64,000 nt of DNA from a virus. The notes beneath the pieces were generated by a model, which saw only the letters and a list, made by a program, of their open reading frames with translations, searched no databases and was not told where the DNA came from. The stretch covers positions 1 through 64,000 of the IMG/VR virus record IMGVR_UViG_3300028388_001808. The stretch is one strand, 5' to 3'. A program made the translations under genes and the position numbers. Shown one piece after another: positions 61,961 to 64,000 of this stretch (its first letter is position 1; the number at the start of each line of letters is the position of its first letter).

Positions 61961-63854
61961 ACAACTCGGAATTTGGGATTCTAGCGAAATTCCAACAGTG
62001 AACTCTATAGAACCACTGTTACAGTTCATGAGAACTGAACAGGTCTATGGAGTGGATACAGAGACTACCGGAGCTTGGAATATGAGGAATGACCTTACTT
62101 CTCTTCAGATTATGAGGAATGACCTCATTTCTCTTCAGGTAGGGAATGAGGAAGTACAGTATGTCGTAGATTGGCAGTCTATGTCTACGGCAGAACGTAT
62201 GGAAATACTGAATGAAATGGCTAAACCAAGAGCCACGAAGGTACTACAGAATGCGAAGTTTGATCTGAAATTCTTTATGCAGTATGGCGTGTATCTCCTG
62301 AACATCTACGATGTGATGGTAGCAGAGTGCTTGATCTATGCAGGAAGAAAACAGGAGAAGGGATTCTTCGCACTGGATGCGATTGCAGCACGCTACTCGG
62401 ATATGCGGCTTGACAAGTCAGTGCGTGGGAAGATTCACATTGAAGGGCTAACTGGCAGGGTAATAAGATATGGTGCGGCTGACGTAGAATGCCTTATCCC
62501 AATAATGCGGGGAACGCATCTGAAGCTTCAAAGCCTCCACATGGCGAAAGAGGACCATCAAGACCCTCATACGGTACTGGGAATCGAAAATCGTTCTTGT
62601 CTGGCCTTTGCAATGATGGAATTCAACGGGTTAAAACTCGATCTGGTCAAATGGGAACAGATCAAGGAAGAATTGAAGGAATCTATCATACGTATAGAAA
62701 AAGAACTGGACAAAATCGTAGTCGAGTCAGACCTATTTACAGGAATGGGAATGCGTCAACTTGATCTTTTCTCGGACACAGTAGAGACGAGAATAAACTG
62801 GGGTAGCTGGCAACAGAAATTACCACTGTTGAAACAGATTAACCCAGAGATACAAGATACCTCAGAACGATCTCTGTCAGTTCATAAGAACGAGCATCCA
62901 ATCATTCCAAAGTTGATAGAGTATGCAAAAACTACAAAGCTGTACAACGGATTCGCTAAGACAATGCCAAAGATGATAAATCCTGTAACGAATAGGATAC
63001 ATACATCCTTTTGGCAGAACCAAAGTACAGGACGTGTCTCTACAGATAGTCCTAATTTGCAGAACATCCCAGCAAGAAGTGAAATGGGAGGTAGAATGAG
63101 AGAATGTTTCATTCACGAAGAAGGTTGGAAGATAGTAGGCGGAGATTACAGTGGTTGCGAATTACGGGTAATGGCTGAATTCAGTCAAGACCCTCTATGG
63201 TTGAAAGTCTTCAATGAAGACGGAGACTTACACAGCGAGTTGTGTGCAAAGACATTCAACATACCAATAAGCGACGTTAAAACAATGTCTCCTTATGGTG
63301 TGAAATACAGAGACGTACAAAAGACCATAAACTTCGGTCTCGCGTACGGAATGTCAGAATATAAACTGGCAGACACGTTACAAATCAGCATAGAAGAGGC
63401 AAGAACTATCATTAACCAGTTCTTTGCCGTAGTGCCTACACTGAAAGCTTTCCTAAACAAGCTTGGAAGGTTTGCAGTAAGAAAAGGCTTCTCAAGGACT
63501 CCTCCACCATACGGTAGGATTCGCTGGTTTGATAAGTACAAAGGTAGCCCCAAACAGAGGGGTGAGGTGGAAAGGGAAGGTAAGAATCATCCTATCCAGG
63601 GAGCAAACGCAGATATGGTTAAACTCGCACTAGCCAACTGCTACGAATACATTGTAAATCACGGTCTTACAGATCATGTAAAGTTAATGCACACTATACA
63701 TGACGAGATACAGACTGAGGCAAGGGAAGACATTGCAGAGATATGGGCTGTAGAACTACAGAACATAATGGTGGAAGCCGCCTCTGTTATTATCAAATCA
63801 ATTCCTATGGTTGTCGATGTGAAAATCGGAGACAACTGGGGAGAAACCAAATAA
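61941..63854 (+). CDS. Family A DNA polymerase with 3'-5' exonuclease
   Basis: 637 residues. An N-terminal DnaQ-like exonuclease has DTE (D39/E41, Exo I), NAKFDLKFF (Exo II) and YGAADVECL (Exo III). The polymerase domain has motif A GGDYSGCELRVMAEF, motif B RDVQKTINFGLAYG and motif C HTIHDEIQTE, all catalytic residues present. It replicates the phage genome. A 30-base tandem duplication sits in the exonuclease (see finding). crAss-like phages use either a family A or family B polymerase. Confidence 0.93.
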   Translation: MIIFITKQLGIWDSSEIPTVNSIEPLLQFMRTEQVYGVDTETTGAWNMRNDLTSLQIMRNDLISLQVGNEEVQYVVDWQSMSTAERMEILNEMAKPRATKVLQNAKFDLKFFMQYGVYLLNIYDVMVAECLIYAGRKQEKGFFALDAIAARYSDMRLDKSVRGKIHIEGLTGRVIRYGAADVECLIPIMRGTHLKLQSLHMAKEDHQDPHTVLGIENRSCLAFAMMEFNGLKLDLVKWEQIKEELKESIIRIEKELDKIVVESDLFTGMGMRQLDLFSDTVETRINWGSWQQKLPLLKQINPEIQDTSERSLSVHKNEHPIIPKLIEYAKTTKLYNGFAKTMPKMINPVTNRIHTSFWQNQSTGRVSTDSPNLQNIPARSEMGGRMRECFIHEEGWKIVGGDYSGCELRVMAEFSQDPLWLKVFNEDGDLHSELCAKTFNIPISDVKTMSPYGVKYRDVQKTINFGLAYGMSEYKLADTLQISIEEARTIINQFFAVVPTLKAFLNKLGRFAVRKGFSRTPPPYGRIRWFDKYKGSPKQRGEVEREGKNHPIQGANADMVKLALANCYEYIVNHGLTDHVKLMHTIHDEIQTEAREDIAEIWAVELQNIMVEAASVIIKSIPMVVDVKIGDNWGETK

Positions 63855-63855
63855 C

Positions 63856-64000
63856 ATGGGACTCTTTAAAGACATTCAGATGATCTTAGGTATGGCGAAA
63901 ATGTCACCACCTAAAGACATGAGCAACGAAGTGGCAATCTATGAAGCATCTATGCTGTATGAAAAGACGGTAAAGGAAGCTCCAATAGACCAGTTAACTC
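63856..64000 (+). CDS. Start of an unknown gene (partial)
   Basis: An ATG two bases after the polymerase stop begins MGLFKDIQMILGMAKM..., open to the window edge. The first 48 residues are helical and charged. No function can be given from this part. Confidence 0.6.
   Translation, partial: MGLFKDIQMILGMAKMSPPKDMSNEVAIYEASMLYEKTVKEAPIDQLT

Overview
The window looks like part of the genome of a tailed phage related to the crAss-like phages that infect Bacteroidetes. This rests on family knowledge and gene order, not on a search. The terminase, portal, capsid, IHF-like, muzzle-like and cargo-like genes lie in the order I associate with that group. Start codons lack clear Shine-Dalgarno sites, and a TAACTTTG promoter element of the Bacteroidetes type precedes the late operon. 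Several proteins carry Bacteroidetes-style signal peptides. The polymerase is family A. The standard genetic code fits all long frames.

Layout. Positions 1-48118 are read leftwards. From right to left this block holds a small early or regulatory group (46828-48118) and an AT-rich gap with a terminator, a candidate late promoter and possible origin features (46443-46827). Next come a winged-helix regulator and a second IHF-like protein, a lysis group (M15 peptidase, spanin-like and membrane proteins), then TerL, portal, scaffold, major capsid and head-completion proteins. These are followed by a head-fibre gene, a long fibre/adhesin block in which three neighbours have signal peptides, a PD-(D/E)XK nuclease, ring/connector proteins, a large tail (muzzle-like) protein, a LysM plus phosphatase-like virion protein, a second cargo-like protein, and a giant virion protein running off the left edge. 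Most late genes overlap or nearly touch.

Positions 48427-64000 are read rightwards and hold early and replication functions. Small proteins are scattered through an unusually large amount of structured non-coding sequence (49464-53367). Then come two tandem Cys-rich paralogs, a lysozyme, an RNA/tRNA array (57117-59108), a Ro60/TROVE-like vWA protein, a zinc-ribbon protein, the DNA polymerase and the start of one more gene.

The most unusual part is 57402-58396. At least six RNA cassettes share one architecture: a closing helix with compensatory base changes, followed by UAGAAC on one strand and preceded by GNC on the other. Inside this frame are a tRNA with the element as a D-loop intron, a circularly permuted tRNA-Leu(UAA) whose acceptor is capped by GAAA, a permuted tRNA-like RNA with no anticodon arm, a complete tRNA, and two mini-RNAs. 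A Ro60-like gene lies about 1 kb downstream. Bacterial Ro proteins work with tRNA-mimicking Y RNAs, so I propose, as an inference, that this is a phage Ro/Y-RNA-like or permuted-tRNA processing system.
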